DNA of 64,000 nt from Bradyrhizobium sp. (GTDB lineage Bacteria; Pseudomonadota; Alphaproteobacteria; Rhizobiales; Xanthobacteraceae): positions 186,001 to 250,000 of the forward strand of contig NZ_JALHLP010000003.1 of the NCBI RefSeq assembly GCF_022844465.1, written 5' to 3'. The translations under genes were made by a program, and so were the position numbers. Below are positions 16,142-24,131 of this stretch, piece after piece. How positions within the stretch are numbered: position 1 is the first letter of the stretch; each line of letters opens with the position of its first letter. Under the pieces are notes generated by a model. The model was not told where the DNA came from. It saw only the letters and a program-made list of their open reading frames with translations, and ran no database searches.

Positions 16142-17701
16142 TCAGCTCGCCGCCTGCGCCGGCCGGTCGCGCTGGTGCTTCATGACGATCTTGTTGAGCG
16201 CGCCGAGATAGGCCTTGGCCGACGCCACCAGCGTATCCGGGTCGGACGCCTTCGAGGTCATCGAGCGGCCCTCATGAGCGAGCCGCACCGACACTTCGGC
16301 CTGGGCGTCGGTGCCTTCGGTGACGGCATGGACCTGGTAGAGTTCCAGCCTGGCCTCGTGCGGCACCAGCGCCTTGATACAGTTGAAGACGGCATCGACC
16401 GGACCGTTGCCTTCGGCTTCCTCGATCTTGGTCTGGCCTTCGATGTCGAGCTTCATGGTCGCGCGCTGCGGTCCATGGGTGCCGGCGATCACCGTCAGCG
16501 AAACCAGCTTGATGCGGTCGTGGGCGGCCGCGATCTCCTGGTCGACCAGCGCCTCGATATCCTCGTCGTAGATGTCCTTCTTGCGGTCGGCCAGCGCCTT
16601 CATCCGCACAAAGGCGTCTTCCAGCTGGTTGGCGCCGAGCTTGTAGCCCATCTCCTCCAGTTTGTGCACGAAGGCGTGGCGGCCGGAGTGCTTGCCGAGC
16701 ACCAGCGACGACTTCTTCAGGCCGATCATCTCCGGCCGCATGATCTCGTAGGTCGAGGCATCCTTCAGCACGCCGTCCTGGTGGATGCCGCTTTCATGCG
16801 CGAACGCGTTGCGGCCGACGATCGCCTTGTTGTATTGCACCGGAAACGAGGTCGCCGCCGACACCAGCTTCGAGGCACGGGTCAGCATGGTGGTATCGAT
16901 CTTGTTCCACCACGGAAACACGTCGTTGCGAACGTTGATCGCCATCACGACTTCTTCCAGCGCGGCGTTGCCTGCGCGCTCGCCGATGCCGTTGACGGTG
17001 CATTCGATCTGCCGCGCGCCGCCGGCGATGCCGGCCAGCGAGTTCGCCACCGCCATGCCGAGGTCGTTATGGCAGTGCACCGAGAACACCGCCTTGTCGG
17101 AATTCGGCACCCGCTCGATCAGCGTGCGCATGAAGTTGGTGTACTCCTCCGGCACGGTGTAGCCGACCGTGTCGGGGATATTGACCGTGGTGGCGCCGGC
17201 CTTGATGACGGCCTCGACGATGCGGCAGAGGAAATCCATCTCGCTGCGGGTGCCGTCCTCGGCCGACCATTCGACGTCGTCGATGTGGTTGCGGGCGCGG
17301 GTGACGTTGGCGATCGACAGCTCCATCACCTGTTCCGGCGTCAAATTCAGCTTGACGCGCATGTGCAGCGGCGAGGTCGCGATCACGGTGTGGACGCGGC
17401 CGCGCCTGGCGAACTTCACTGCTTCGGCGCAGCGGTCGATGTCCTTCGGATTGGCGCGCGACAGGCCGGCGATGACGGCGTTCTTGGAGCGGCGGGCGAT
17501 CTCGCTGACCGCTTGGAAGTCGCCTTCGGAGGTGATCGGGAAGCCGGCCTCGATGACGTCGACGCCCATGTCGTCGAGCATTTCGGCGATCTCGATCTTT
17601 TCCTCGAACGTCATGGTCGCGCCCGGGCACTGCTCGCCGTCGCGCAGGGTGGTGTCGAATACGATGACGCGGTCCTTTTCGGACTTGGCTGCGGTGGTCA
17701 T
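16142..17701 (-). CDS. leuA: 2-isopropylmalate synthase
   Basis: 519 residues. The HMGL-type TIM barrel opens with VIVFDTTLRDGEQCPGATM (metal Asp and catalytic Arg-Asp), continues with VHCHNDLGMAVANSLAG (metal-binding HxH) and NGIGERAGNAALEEVVMA. The C-terminal 130 residues are the LeuA dimer regulatory domain that binds leucine. It catalyses acetyl-CoA plus 2-oxoisovalerate to 2-isopropylmalate, the first step of leucine synthesis. AAGGA precedes the ATG at 17701. Upstream is a leucine-rich leader peptide (17807-17929), so expression is probably controlled by leucyl-tRNA charging as well as by feedback on the enzyme. Confidence 0.97.
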   Translation of the reverse strand: MTTAAKSEKDRVIVFDTTLRDGEQCPGATMTFEEKIEIAEMLDDMGVDVIEAGFPITSEGDFQAVSEIARRSKNAVIAGLSRANPKDIDRCAEAVKFARRGRVHTVIATSPLHMRVKLNLTPEQVMELSIANVTRARNHIDDVEWSAEDGTRSEMDFLCRIVEAVIKAGATTVNIPDTVGYTVPEEYTNFMRTLIERVPNSDKAVFSVHCHNDLGMAVANSLAGIAGGARQIECTVNGIGERAGNAALEEVVMAINVRNDVFPWWNKIDTTMLTRASKLVSAATSFPVQYNKAIVGRNAFAHESGIHQDGVLKDASTYEIMRPEMIGLKKSSLVLGKHSGRHAFVHKLEEMGYKLGANQLEDAFVRMKALADRKKDIYDEDIEALVDQEIAAAHDRIKLVSLTVIAGTHGPQRATMKLDIEGQTKIEEAEGNGPVDAVFNCIKALVPHEARLELYQVHAVTEGTDAQAEVSVRLAHEGRSMTSKASDPDTLVASAKAYLGALNKIVMKHQRDRPAQAAS

Positions 17702-17769
17702 GTCATGGATTCCTTTTGGGTCGGTGCGCCGTCTTGCAAGCGCTGAAGGGGCTGGTGATCTCGCGCGAA

Positions 17770-17813
17770 CCCCTGAGTGCCCAGGCGCAAACCGCCCAGA
17801 CGGCCCTCAGGGG
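17770..17813 (-). promoter_or_regulatory. Leader hairpin overlapping the leuA leader-peptide stop codon
   Basis: On the minus strand CCCCTGAG (17813-17806, containing the leader TGA) can pair with CTCAGGGG (17777-17770). Inside this arm an alternative GGCCC/GGGCC pairing (17803-17816) and a GGCG/CGCC stem are possible. A ribosome at the end of the leader would cover one arm, which is the geometry expected of an attenuator. No clear T run follows, so control could be transcriptional or translational. Confidence 0.55.
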
Positions 17814-17929
17814 CCGATAAGAAGCAGAAGCCCGCCAAGAAGCAGGGTGGACGCGGACGCAGCCGAAATCGAGGGCGCAGCGGTCGCCGCTCCCCCCCGA
17901 ACTCCAGACATTTCGCCGCGAATCAGCAT
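17807..17929 (-). CDS. leuA leader peptide with leucine runs
   Basis: A 40-codon ORF upstream of leuA starting at ATG 17929 (AAGGG about 8 bases upstream) or, in frame, at ATG 17911. Its C-terminal end reads STLLLGGLLLLIGP: seven leucine codons in nine positions, all CTG or CTT, just before the stop at 17807-17809. This is the hallmark of an attenuation leader peptide for a leucine biosynthetic gene. The ORF ends 106 bases before leuA, and the stop lies within a hairpin arm. Function is inferred from position and composition; the start is uncertain. Confidence 0.7.
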   Translation of the reverse strand: MLIRGEMSGVRGGAATAAPSISAASASTLLLGGLLLLIGP

Positions 17930-17940
17930 TGCCAGACCCT

Positions 17941-17999
17941 TTGGAAGCCAAATCTCGGCCAAAACCGTTGACGGTTGGTTGCCGGGACGGCGCTTCCAA
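17941..17999. promoter_or_regulatory. Nested inverted repeats upstream of the leuA leader
   Basis: TTGGAAGC (17941-17948) pairs with GCTTCCAA (17992-17999). Inside is the near-perfect palindrome AACCGTTGACGGTT (17963-17976). This could be an operator or an RNA hairpin at the start of the leuA leader region. I cannot tell which. Confidence 0.4.
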
Positions 18000-18080
18000 G
18001 CTGTTTCTAGACGAGAATTATGGCCGGCGGCAATGCCAAAAGATGGTCAGGAGGGATGACCTATGCGGTTCAGCATACTC

Positions 18081-18184
18081 GTCGTCGCCCGCACAAGCGG
18101 GTGACCCAGTATTCCAGAGACCTAGGCGAGACCCTAGGAGGCCGCCGCGTACTGGATTCCCCGCCTTCGCGGGGAATGACGGCG
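18081..18184. repeat. Palindromic intergenic repeat, CCAGTATTCCAGAGA family (copy 1)
   Basis: A left stem CGCCCGCACAAGCGGGTGA, then CCAGTATTCCAGAGA, a variable loop, CCGCGTACTGG, and a right stem CCCCGCCTTCGCGGGGAATGAC. Three other copies lie at 41546-41646, 42691-42790 and 46819-46920. It sits between ppk2 and the leuA leader region. Confidence 0.8.
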
Positions 18185-18204
18185 CGGGTAGGCGGCGTCG
18201 GGTT

Positions 18205-19131
18205 TCACTTCCCCTTCCCCCCGCCCTTGCCTTCCGCCAGCAGCGCCTCGCGGACCTGCTTGAACTCGCCGCGGTCCTCCTTGTCGACCTCGGGGAAATG
18301 CAGCTCGAGCCGATCGAGCGCGGAGACGATGGCCGAGCCGATCACCACGCGGGCGAACCATTTGTAGTCGGCCGGAACGACGAGCCAGGGGGCGGCGGGC
18401 GTCGAGGTGTGGCGGATCATGTCCTGGTAGGCGGCCTGGTATTTCGCCCATAGCTTGCGCTCGCCGATATCGGCCAGCGAGAATTTCCAGTTCTTGGCGG
18501 GATCCTCCAGCCGCTCCAGGAACCGCCCGCGTTGCTCCTCCTTGGAGACGTTGAGGAAGAACTTCAGGATCACGGTGCCGTTGCGCGCGAGGTAGTTCTC
18601 CATCGCCGAGATATCCTCGAAGCGCTCCTTCCAGATATCCTTGGTCACCAATTGCTGTGGGATCTTCTGCCTGGCGAGAATTTCCGGATGCACCCGCACC
18701 ACCAGGCACTCTTCGTAATGGGAGCGGTTGAAGATGCCGATCCGGCCGCGTTCCGGCAACGCGATCATGCTGCGCCATAGAAAATCGTGATCGAGCTCCA
18801 TCGTGGAAGGCTGCTTGAACGAGGTGACGTCGCAGCCCTGCGGATTAATGCCCTCGAACACGCTTTTGATCGCACTGTCCTTGCCGGCCGCGTCCATGCC
18901 CTGGAAGATCAGCAGCAGCGACCAGCGGTCCTGGGCGTAGAGCTTCTCCTGGAAGTCGTTCAGCCGCTTGCGGTTGGCCTCGATGATCCGCGTCGCCTGT
19001 TCCTTGTCAAGACCGCCCTTCTCGTTGGTCTTGTGCGACTTCAGGTGAAACTCGCCTTTTCCGTCGAAGCGAAACGGGGCCACAAAGGGCTTCAGTTCGT
19101 CCGCCACCGATTGCGAGGAATTCTTGTTCAT
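18205..19131 (-). CDS. ppk2: Polyphosphate kinase 2 family protein
   Basis: 308 residues. The Walker A-like motif is FQGMDAAGKDSAIK (near 77-90), followed by the PPK2 signatures GCDVTSFKQPS, RIGIFNRSHYEECLVVRVHP and FLNVSKEEQRGRFLERL, ending with a lysine/glycine-rich tail. PPK2 enzymes transfer phosphate between polyphosphate and nucleotides. This single-domain form could phosphorylate ADP or GDP, or AMP; subclass is not assigned. Its ATG overlaps the livM stop codon (ATGA at 19128-19131), so it is translationally coupled to a transporter, an unusual partner. Confidence 0.92.
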   Translation of the reverse strand: MNKNSSQSVADELKPFVAPFRFDGKGEFHLKSHKTNEKGGLDKEQATRIIEANRKRLNDFQEKLYAQDRWSLLLIFQGMDAAGKDSAIKSVFEGINPQGCDVTSFKQPSTMELDHDFLWRSMIALPERGRIGIFNRSHYEECLVVRVHPEILARQKIPQQLVTKDIWKERFEDISAMENYLARNGTVILKFFLNVSKEEQRGRFLERLEDPAKNWKFSLADIGERKLWAKYQAAYQDMIRHTSTPAAPWLVVPADYKWFARVVIGSAIVSALDRLELHFPEVDKEDRGEFKQVREALLAEGKGGGKGK

Positions 19132-20105
19132 GGCGTCCCCGACGGCTTGGGTTGCGTCTTGAACCGATCGAGGATGCTGCCCAGAATACCCTTGGGCAGG
19201 AAGATGATGAAGACCACCAGCAGCACGCCGTAGACGAGGTTGTCCCAGCCGACCGCCTTGGTTCCGAACCCGATCCGCAGGATTTCCGCGAGCAGGATGG
19301 TGATGATCGCGCCGACCGTCGGCCCGAGCGAGACATAGAGCCCCCCGACAATGACCGCGAAGACCATCTGCAGCGACACCGCAATGCCGCTGACGGTGTC
19401 GGGCGAGATGAACATCTGGTACTGGCAATAGAGCGCGCCGGCGAGCGCCGTCATCAACGCCGAGATCAGCGTGATCTTGAGCTTTTCGGCGGTGACGTTG
19501 ACGCCGGCGGCAGCCGCGGCGTCCTCGTCCTCCGAGATCGCCTCCATGGCGTAGCGGCTCATGCTGCGGTCGACCCAGCGCCAGATCAAGAGGCCCATCA
19601 CCCAGACGAACAGCGCGATCAGATACCAGGTCACCTTGTCGTCGAACTGCAGCGCCAAGAGCTGGCTGCCCTTGGTGCGGTTGGGGGTGTAGCCGAGCGA
19701 GCCGCCGGTATAGTCCCGCGTGGCCGTGATGACCTGCAGCACAATGCCTGACAGCGCCAGTGTCACCAGCACGAAATAGTGCCCGGTAATGCGAAAGCGA
19801 AAGCAGGGATAGGCGACCACCAGCGCCAGCGCGCCGGCCGCTACCATGCTCAGGGGAATGCCGATCCATGGCGACACGCCGAGATGGTTCCAGAGCAGCG
19901 CCGTGACATAGGCGCCGACGCCCATGAAGCCGCCATGGCCGAGCGACACCAGGCCGAAGCGGCCCATGATCGACCACGAGGTGTAGGCGAACGACCAGAT
20001 CAGGATCAGCACCAGCAGGTGCAGGTGGTAGGGCTCGCGGTAGACAAAGGGCAGCGCGATCAGCGCGGCGAGGCCTGTAGCCCAGGCGGCGTTACGGGAA
20101 TTCAC
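19128..20105 (-). CDS. livM: Branched-chain amino acid ABC transporter permease (LivM family)
   Basis: 325 residues from a GTG at 20105 that overlaps the livH stop (GTGA). The frame is open further upstream, but only inside livH. It has about nine or ten membrane segments with LivM landmarks: GRFGLVSLGHGGFMGVGAY, the cytoplasmic AISEDEDAAAAAGVNV loop that contacts the ATPase, and GLYVSLGPTVGA. It forms the inner-membrane channel together with LivH. The following ppk2 start overlaps its stop codon. Ligand class (branched-chain or another amino/organic acid) is not certain. Confidence 0.92.
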   Translation of the reverse strand: MNSRNAAWATGLAALIALPFVYREPYHLHLLVLILIWSFAYTSWSIMGRFGLVSLGHGGFMGVGAYVTALLWNHLGVSPWIGIPLSMVAAGALALVVAYPCFRFRITGHYFVLVTLALSGIVLQVITATRDYTGGSLGYTPNRTKGSQLLALQFDDKVTWYLIALFVWVMGLLIWRWVDRSMSRYAMEAISEDEDAAAAAGVNVTAEKLKITLISALMTALAGALYCQYQMFISPDTVSGIAVSLQMVFAVIVGGLYVSLGPTVGAIITILLAEILRIGFGTKAVGWDNLVYGVLLVVFIIFLPKGILGSILDRFKTQPKPSGTP

Positions 20106-20983
20106 GAGCGCCTCGCGAAAAGGCCCGCGGGCCGGATGAACATCATGACGATGAAGAAGGCGAAGGCCAGCACGTAACCCCATTCAAGGTCCGAGAACAG
20201 CCCGCCCAGCGAGATGATCTCGGCAAACACGAACGCCGCGATGAAGCCGCCGACGAAATTGCCGAGCCCGCCAAGTACGCAGATCAGGAAGGTGATCGGC
20301 CCGAACGACAACCCGACAAACGGATGCACGTCATATTGCAGCACCAGAAGGCAGGCGGCGAGGCCCGCCAGCGCGCCGCCCAGCGCCGAGGTAATGAGAT
20401 AGATCCGCTTGGTATCGACGCCCATCAGCGACATGATCTGGCGGTCCTGCGAGATGGCGCGGATCGCGGTGCCGGTGTAGGTGCGGGTCATGAACAAATA
20501 GACCGTCACCATGCCGATCAGCGCCGCGGCAAACGACAACAGCCGCGAGTAGCTGAGATGCATCTCGCCGATCGCCAGCACCGGCAGGCGGATGCCGAGA
20601 TTGCGGAAGTCGATGCCGAAGGCGACGGTGGCGAAGCTCTGCAGAATGAACAGCACACCGCCGGTGGCGAGCAGCTGGTTGATCGGCGGCGCGGTCAATA
20701 GCGGCGCGATGACGATGTAGTGCAGCGCCGCGCCAAGCGCCGCCACCAGCAGGATCGCGATCGGGGCGGCAGCCCAGTACGGCAGTCCGAACACCTGCAC
20801 CATGTAGTACATGCCGTACATGCCGATCATGACCAGCTCGGCGTAGCAGATCCAGGTCACGTCGATGACGCCGAAGATCAGGTTGAGCCCGAGCGCCAGC
20901 AGCGCCAGCACGCCGCCGAGCAGGATGCCGTTGACCACGGCCTCCAGCAGGTAGATGTCGAAGATGTCCAGAAACGCCTGCAT
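20102..20983 (-). CDS. livH: Branched-chain amino acid ABC transporter permease (LivH family)
   Basis: 293 residues, eight or more membrane segments. It begins AVVNGILLGGVLALLALGLNLIFGVID, as LivH proteins do, and carries the coupling loop RAISQDRQIMSLMGVDTKR and the late motif LGGLGNFVGGFIAAF. It pairs with LivM in the membrane. A 125-base repeat with perfect 22-base inverted repeats separates it from livF upstream; it may still be in the same operon. Confidence 0.93.
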   Translation of the reverse strand: MQAFLDIFDIYLLEAVVNGILLGGVLALLALGLNLIFGVIDVTWICYAELVMIGMYGMYYMVQVFGLPYWAAAPIAILLVAALGAALHYIVIAPLLTAPPINQLLATGGVLFILQSFATVAFGIDFRNLGIRLPVLAIGEMHLSYSRLLSFAAALIGMVTVYLFMTRTYTGTAIRAISQDRQIMSLMGVDTKRIYLITSALGGALAGLAACLLVLQYDVHPFVGLSFGPITFLICVLGGLGNFVGGFIAAFVFAEIISLGGLFSDLEWGYVLAFAFFIVMMFIRPAGLFARRS

Positions 20984-21012
20984 TGTTGTGGCCCTATTCC
21001 AGCTTCACTTCA

Positions 21013-21137
21013 CCTCTCCCGCTTGCGGGGGAGGTCGGATCGCATCGCAGATGCGATCCGGGTGGGGGAAAACTTACTCCATTATGAGCGCTCGCGGAGA
21101 CACCCTCACCCCAACCCTCCCCCGCAAGCGGGAGAGG
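21013..21137. repeat. Inverted-repeat element inside the liv operon
   Basis: CCTCTCCCGCTTGCGGGG plus GAGG (21013-21034) is the exact 22-base reverse complement of 21116-21137. Between them is a second hairpin GGATCGCATC/GATGCGATCC (about 21037-21060). Each arm is itself nearly palindromic around CCGC-TT/AA-GCGG. The family is common in Rhizobiales intergenic DNA from memory. The element could modulate the ratio of livF to livH transcripts. Confidence 0.75.
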
Positions 21138-21177
21138 GAGCGCGGTCCCTTCGCCGTTCGACTTGACGTCATCATGC

Positions 21178-21882
21178 CTATACCCCGAGATACGCTTGTT
21201 TGATCGTATCGGTCGCCAGCATTTCCGCCGACGTGCCCGAGGCCCTGATGGTGCCGGCCTCGAGCAGATAGGCGCGGTCGACCACCTTCAGCACCTGCTG
21301 CACGTTCTGCTCGACGATCAGCACCGTAAGCCCGCCGGCACGGATCCGCTTCACCAGTTCGAACACCTGCTGCACCACGACCGGGGCGAGGCCCGCGGAC
21401 GGCTCGTCGAGCAGCAGCAGTTTCGGATTCGACATCAGCGCGCGGCCGATCGCGCACATCTGCTGCTCGCCGCCCGACAGCGTGCCGGCCATCTGGTTGC
21501 GGCGTTCCTTCATGCGCGGGAAAAGGTCGAAAACGAACTCCAGCCGCTCGGCATACTTGGCGCGGGCGCCCGGCATGTAGGCGCCCATCTTCAGATTGTC
21601 GTCGACAGTGAGGCGGGGAAACAGCCGGCGGTTTTCCGGCACATGGGCGATGCCAAGATCGACGATGCGATGCGCCGGCGTCGCCAGCACGTCGATCCCT
21701 TCCATCGAGATCGCGCCCCGGGTCGGCCGGATCAAGCCAGAGATCACCCGCATCAGCGTGGTCTTGCCGGCGCCATTGGGGCCGATGACGCCCACCGCCT
21801 CGCCCGCCCGGACGTCGAGGTTGACGCCGAACAAGGCCTGAAAGCTGCCGTAACCCGCGTCGACCGATCTGAGTTCGAGCAT
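21178..21882 (-). CDS. livF: Branched-chain amino acid ABC transporter ATP-binding protein (LivF family)
   Basis: 234 residues. Walker A GPNGAGKTT, Q-loop region HVPENRRLFPRLTVDDNL, signature LSGGEQQMCAIGRAL and Walker B LLLLDEPSAGLAP are all canonical. It ends with LLEAGTIRASG typical of LivF. It energises the LivH/LivM channel with LivG. The gene begins one base after the livG stop codon, so the two subunits are translated together. Confidence 0.94.
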   Translation of the reverse strand: MLELRSVDAGYGSFQALFGVNLDVRAGEAVGVIGPNGAGKTTLMRVISGLIRPTRGAISMEGIDVLATPAHRIVDLGIAHVPENRRLFPRLTVDDNLKMGAYMPGARAKYAERLEFVFDLFPRMKERRNQMAGTLSGGEQQMCAIGRALMSNPKLLLLDEPSAGLAPVVVQQVFELVKRIRAGGLTVLIVEQNVQQVLKVVDRAYLLEAGTIRASGTSAEMLATDTIKQAYLGV

Positions 21883-21883
21883 G

Positions 21884-22651
21884 CTAGACCCCTGCCGGCC
21901 GGCGGGCTTCCGCCGCCGCGGCCTGGCTCGAATCCGCGTCGGTACCGAGGTAAACTTCGATCACCCTGGGATCGCCGGCCACCGCGCTCGGCAAGCCTTC
22001 CGAAATCTTCTCGCCGTGATCGAGCACCATCACGCGATCCACCACCCGCATCAACACGCCCATGATGTGCTCGACCCAGATGATGGTGATGCCGAGTTCG
22101 TCGCGGATCTTCCGCAGCATCTCGGCGGCCTGATCCATCTCGGTCTCGTCAAGCCCGCCGAGGCTCTCGTCGGCGAGCAAGAGCTTGGGCCCGGTGGCGA
22201 GCGCCTTTGCCAGCTCCAGCTTCTTCAGCCCGGCGGCCCCGAGGCCATCGACGCTGGCGTGGCGGTCGGTCGAAAGGCCGACCATGGCGAGCGCCCGTTC
22301 GGCGGCCTCATCGGCCCTCGCCCGGCTATGGCTACCCTGGCCGTAGTAACCCGCCAGCGCCACGTTCTCGAAGATGCTGAGCCGGTGAAACGGCCGCGGG
22401 ATCTGGAAGGTGCGGCCGATGCCGCTGTTGATGATGCGATGCGGAGGGTGGCCGCCGATCTCCGAGCCGTTGAACAGGATCGACCCCGCCGACGGGGTCA
22501 GCGTGCCCGACAGCATGTTGAAGATCGTGCTCTTACCGGAGCCGTTGGGGCCGATCAGGCCGAGAATCTCGCCCTGCTCGACCCGAAACGACACGTTGTT
22601 AACCGCGGTGAAGCCGCCGAAGCGCTTCACCAACCCGTCTACCGTCAGCAC
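21884..22651 (-). CDS. livG: ABC transporter ATP-binding protein (LivG family) with divergent signature motif
   Basis: 255 residues from a GTG at 22651. Walker A GPNGSGKST (34-42) and the LivG-type GIGRTFQIPRPFHRLSIFENVALA are normal. The ABC signature, usually LSxGEQ, reads GLGAAGLKKLELAKAL (about 137-152), and Walker B is LLLADESLGGLDETE (158-172), with Ser after the catalytic Glu. The C-terminal extension with DHGEKISEGLPSAVAGD and VIEVYLG is typical of LivG. It partners LivF. The altered signature may define a subfamily with its own ligand. Confidence 0.9.
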   Translation of the reverse strand: MLTVDGLVKRFGGFTAVNNVSFRVEQGEILGLIGPNGSGKSTIFNMLSGTLTPSAGSILFNGSEIGGHPPHRIINSGIGRTFQIPRPFHRLSIFENVALAGYYGQGSHSRARADEAAERALAMVGLSTDRHASVDGLGAAGLKKLELAKALATGPKLLLADESLGGLDETEMDQAAEMLRKIRDELGITIIWVEHIMGVLMRVVDRVMVLDHGEKISEGLPSAVAGDPRVIEVYLGTDADSSQAAAAEARRPAGV

Positions 22652-22685
22652 CCCCGGAACCTCCGCTCACCCGCTTGCTTGGGCC

Positions 22686-23996
22686 TTATTGGTTGCTGAA
22701 CGTCGATCCCTTGGGCAGGGGCAGCACGGCTTCGCGTTGGGCCTGGCTCTTGGGCCACACCACATACGACTTGTCGTCGATGTACTGGATCACGACGGGG
22801 AACGAGCGCTGGTTCTGGCCGGCCATCTGCTCGCCCTCGCCGAAGAACTTGACGCCGAAGCCAAGCATGGTGCCGCCTTCGGGAAGGTCGACTTCCAGCG
22901 CGGCCTTGCGCAGCGCCTCCGGATCGACGCCGCCATACTTCTTGATCGCGCGCGGCAGCACTTCGGTCAGGAAGACGTAGGTGTTTGACGCGGCCATGCC
23001 GACATGGGCCGAGCGAATCGCGACGCCCGGTTTGACCTTGTCGAACTCCTCACCGACCATCTTGATGACCGGCGGCAGCTTGGCATTCAGGCCCTTTTCG
23101 TTCGCAGCCCAGATCGAGATCGGGTCGGCGTTGAAGACGTGGTTGACGTCGCCGCCGAGGCCTTCCTTCAGTTTCTCGTAGACGCCATAGCCCGCGCCGT
23201 GGCCGACCAGGGCGGCGAATTTCAGGCCCTGCTCGCGCGCCTGGCGCCCGAAAAGGGTGATGTCGGGGTTGTAGCCGGTGTGGAAGATCACGTCGGGCCG
23301 CGCGCGCTTCAGCTTGGTGACCAGGGCCGAAAGATCGGGCGCGGTGGCGGCATAGCCTTCCTTCATCACGATGTTGAAGCCGGCCTTCTTGGCGCCGGCC
23401 TCGTTGCCCTTCGAGACGTCGACGCCGTAGGCGCCGTCCTCGTGGATGATGGCGACGCGCAGGTCCTTCGGGTCCTTGCCGAGTTTTGCCTTGGCGTTCT
23501 GCGCGATGAAATCCGTCGTCATCAGGCCGAACTGGTCGCCCGAGGCCTGCGGACGGAATACGTATTTGAAGTTCTTGTCCGAGAGCACTGCCGAGGAGAT
23601 GCAGGTGGTGATCCACATGAAGTTCTTCAGCTGCTCGACCCGCGCGGCCACCGGCACGCACTGCGCCGACGAGAAGAAGCCGAGCAGCATGTTGACCTTT
23701 TCCTGCTCGATCAGCCGGACCGCCTCGTTGATGGCGACATCGGGCTTACTCTGGGCGTCGGCGTAGACGGCCTCGATCTTGTAACCCTCGACACCGGTCT
23801 TGGTGAACTGGTCGAGCATGATCTTGGCGCCGATATATTGCAGTTCCGACCCGCCGCCCGCCAGCGGGCCGGTCAGGTCGTAGATCACGCCGATCTTGAT
23901 TTTCTTTTCCTGGGCGTTGGCGGGAACCGCCAACCCCAGTACCGCGACTGCGGCAGTCAACCCAACGAGAAGGCGTGCAGCTTTGCGCCCCGGCAT
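22686..23996 (-). CDS. ABC transporter substrate-binding protein (Leu/Ile/Val-binding type)
   Basis: 436 residues from the ATG at 23996, behind GGGAGG. It has a signal peptide (MPGRKAARLLVGLTAAVAVLGLAVPANAQ). The periplasmic binding fold begins IKIGVIYDLTGPLAGGGSE as in LivK-like proteins, and LRVAIIHEDGAYGVDVSKG is the second conserved segment. It captures a ligand in the periplasm for LivHMGF just downstream. At 436 residues it is longer than LivJ/LivK (about 365), closer to the group that binds aromatic or other organic acids, so the substrate is open. Confidence 0.9.
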   Translation of the reverse strand: MPGRKAARLLVGLTAAVAVLGLAVPANAQEKKIKIGVIYDLTGPLAGGGSELQYIGAKIMLDQFTKTGVEGYKIEAVYADAQSKPDVAINEAVRLIEQEKVNMLLGFFSSAQCVPVAARVEQLKNFMWITTCISSAVLSDKNFKYVFRPQASGDQFGLMTTDFIAQNAKAKLGKDPKDLRVAIIHEDGAYGVDVSKGNEAGAKKAGFNIVMKEGYAATAPDLSALVTKLKRARPDVIFHTGYNPDITLFGRQAREQGLKFAALVGHGAGYGVYEKLKEGLGGDVNHVFNADPISIWAANEKGLNAKLPPVIKMVGEEFDKVKPGVAIRSAHVGMAASNTYVFLTEVLPRAIKKYGGVDPEALRKAALEVDLPEGGTMLGFGVKFFGEGEQMAGQNQRSFPVVIQYIDDKSYVVWPKSQAQREAVLPLPKGSTFSNQ

Positions 23997-24131
23997 GGAA
24001 AACCTCCCTGGAAGAATATTTTTGTGCAGTGCGTTTGCTTTTTCTGGTTCGCGCCTATCACATTGATAGCGCGGGCCGATGTCAAGCGTATTACTGCGGC
24101 CTCGCCGCGCAGACCCGCCCAAGCCCACACC

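Noticed and set aside
16175..17746. 523-codon open frame antisense to leuA
   Set aside because: leuA is unmistakable on the other strand; the antisense product is Arg/His/Asp-rich without any fold.
17777..17971. 64-codon Arg/Lys-rich plus-strand ORF opposite the leuA leader
   Set aside because: No ribosome site, low-complexity basic composition; explained by the complementary strand of the leader ORF.
18205..19977. A 590-residue start for the PPK2 protein
   Set aside because: The first 282 codons are antisense-free but out of frame with livM and have no PPK2 or other domain; the ATG at 19131 overlapping the livM stop is the natural start.
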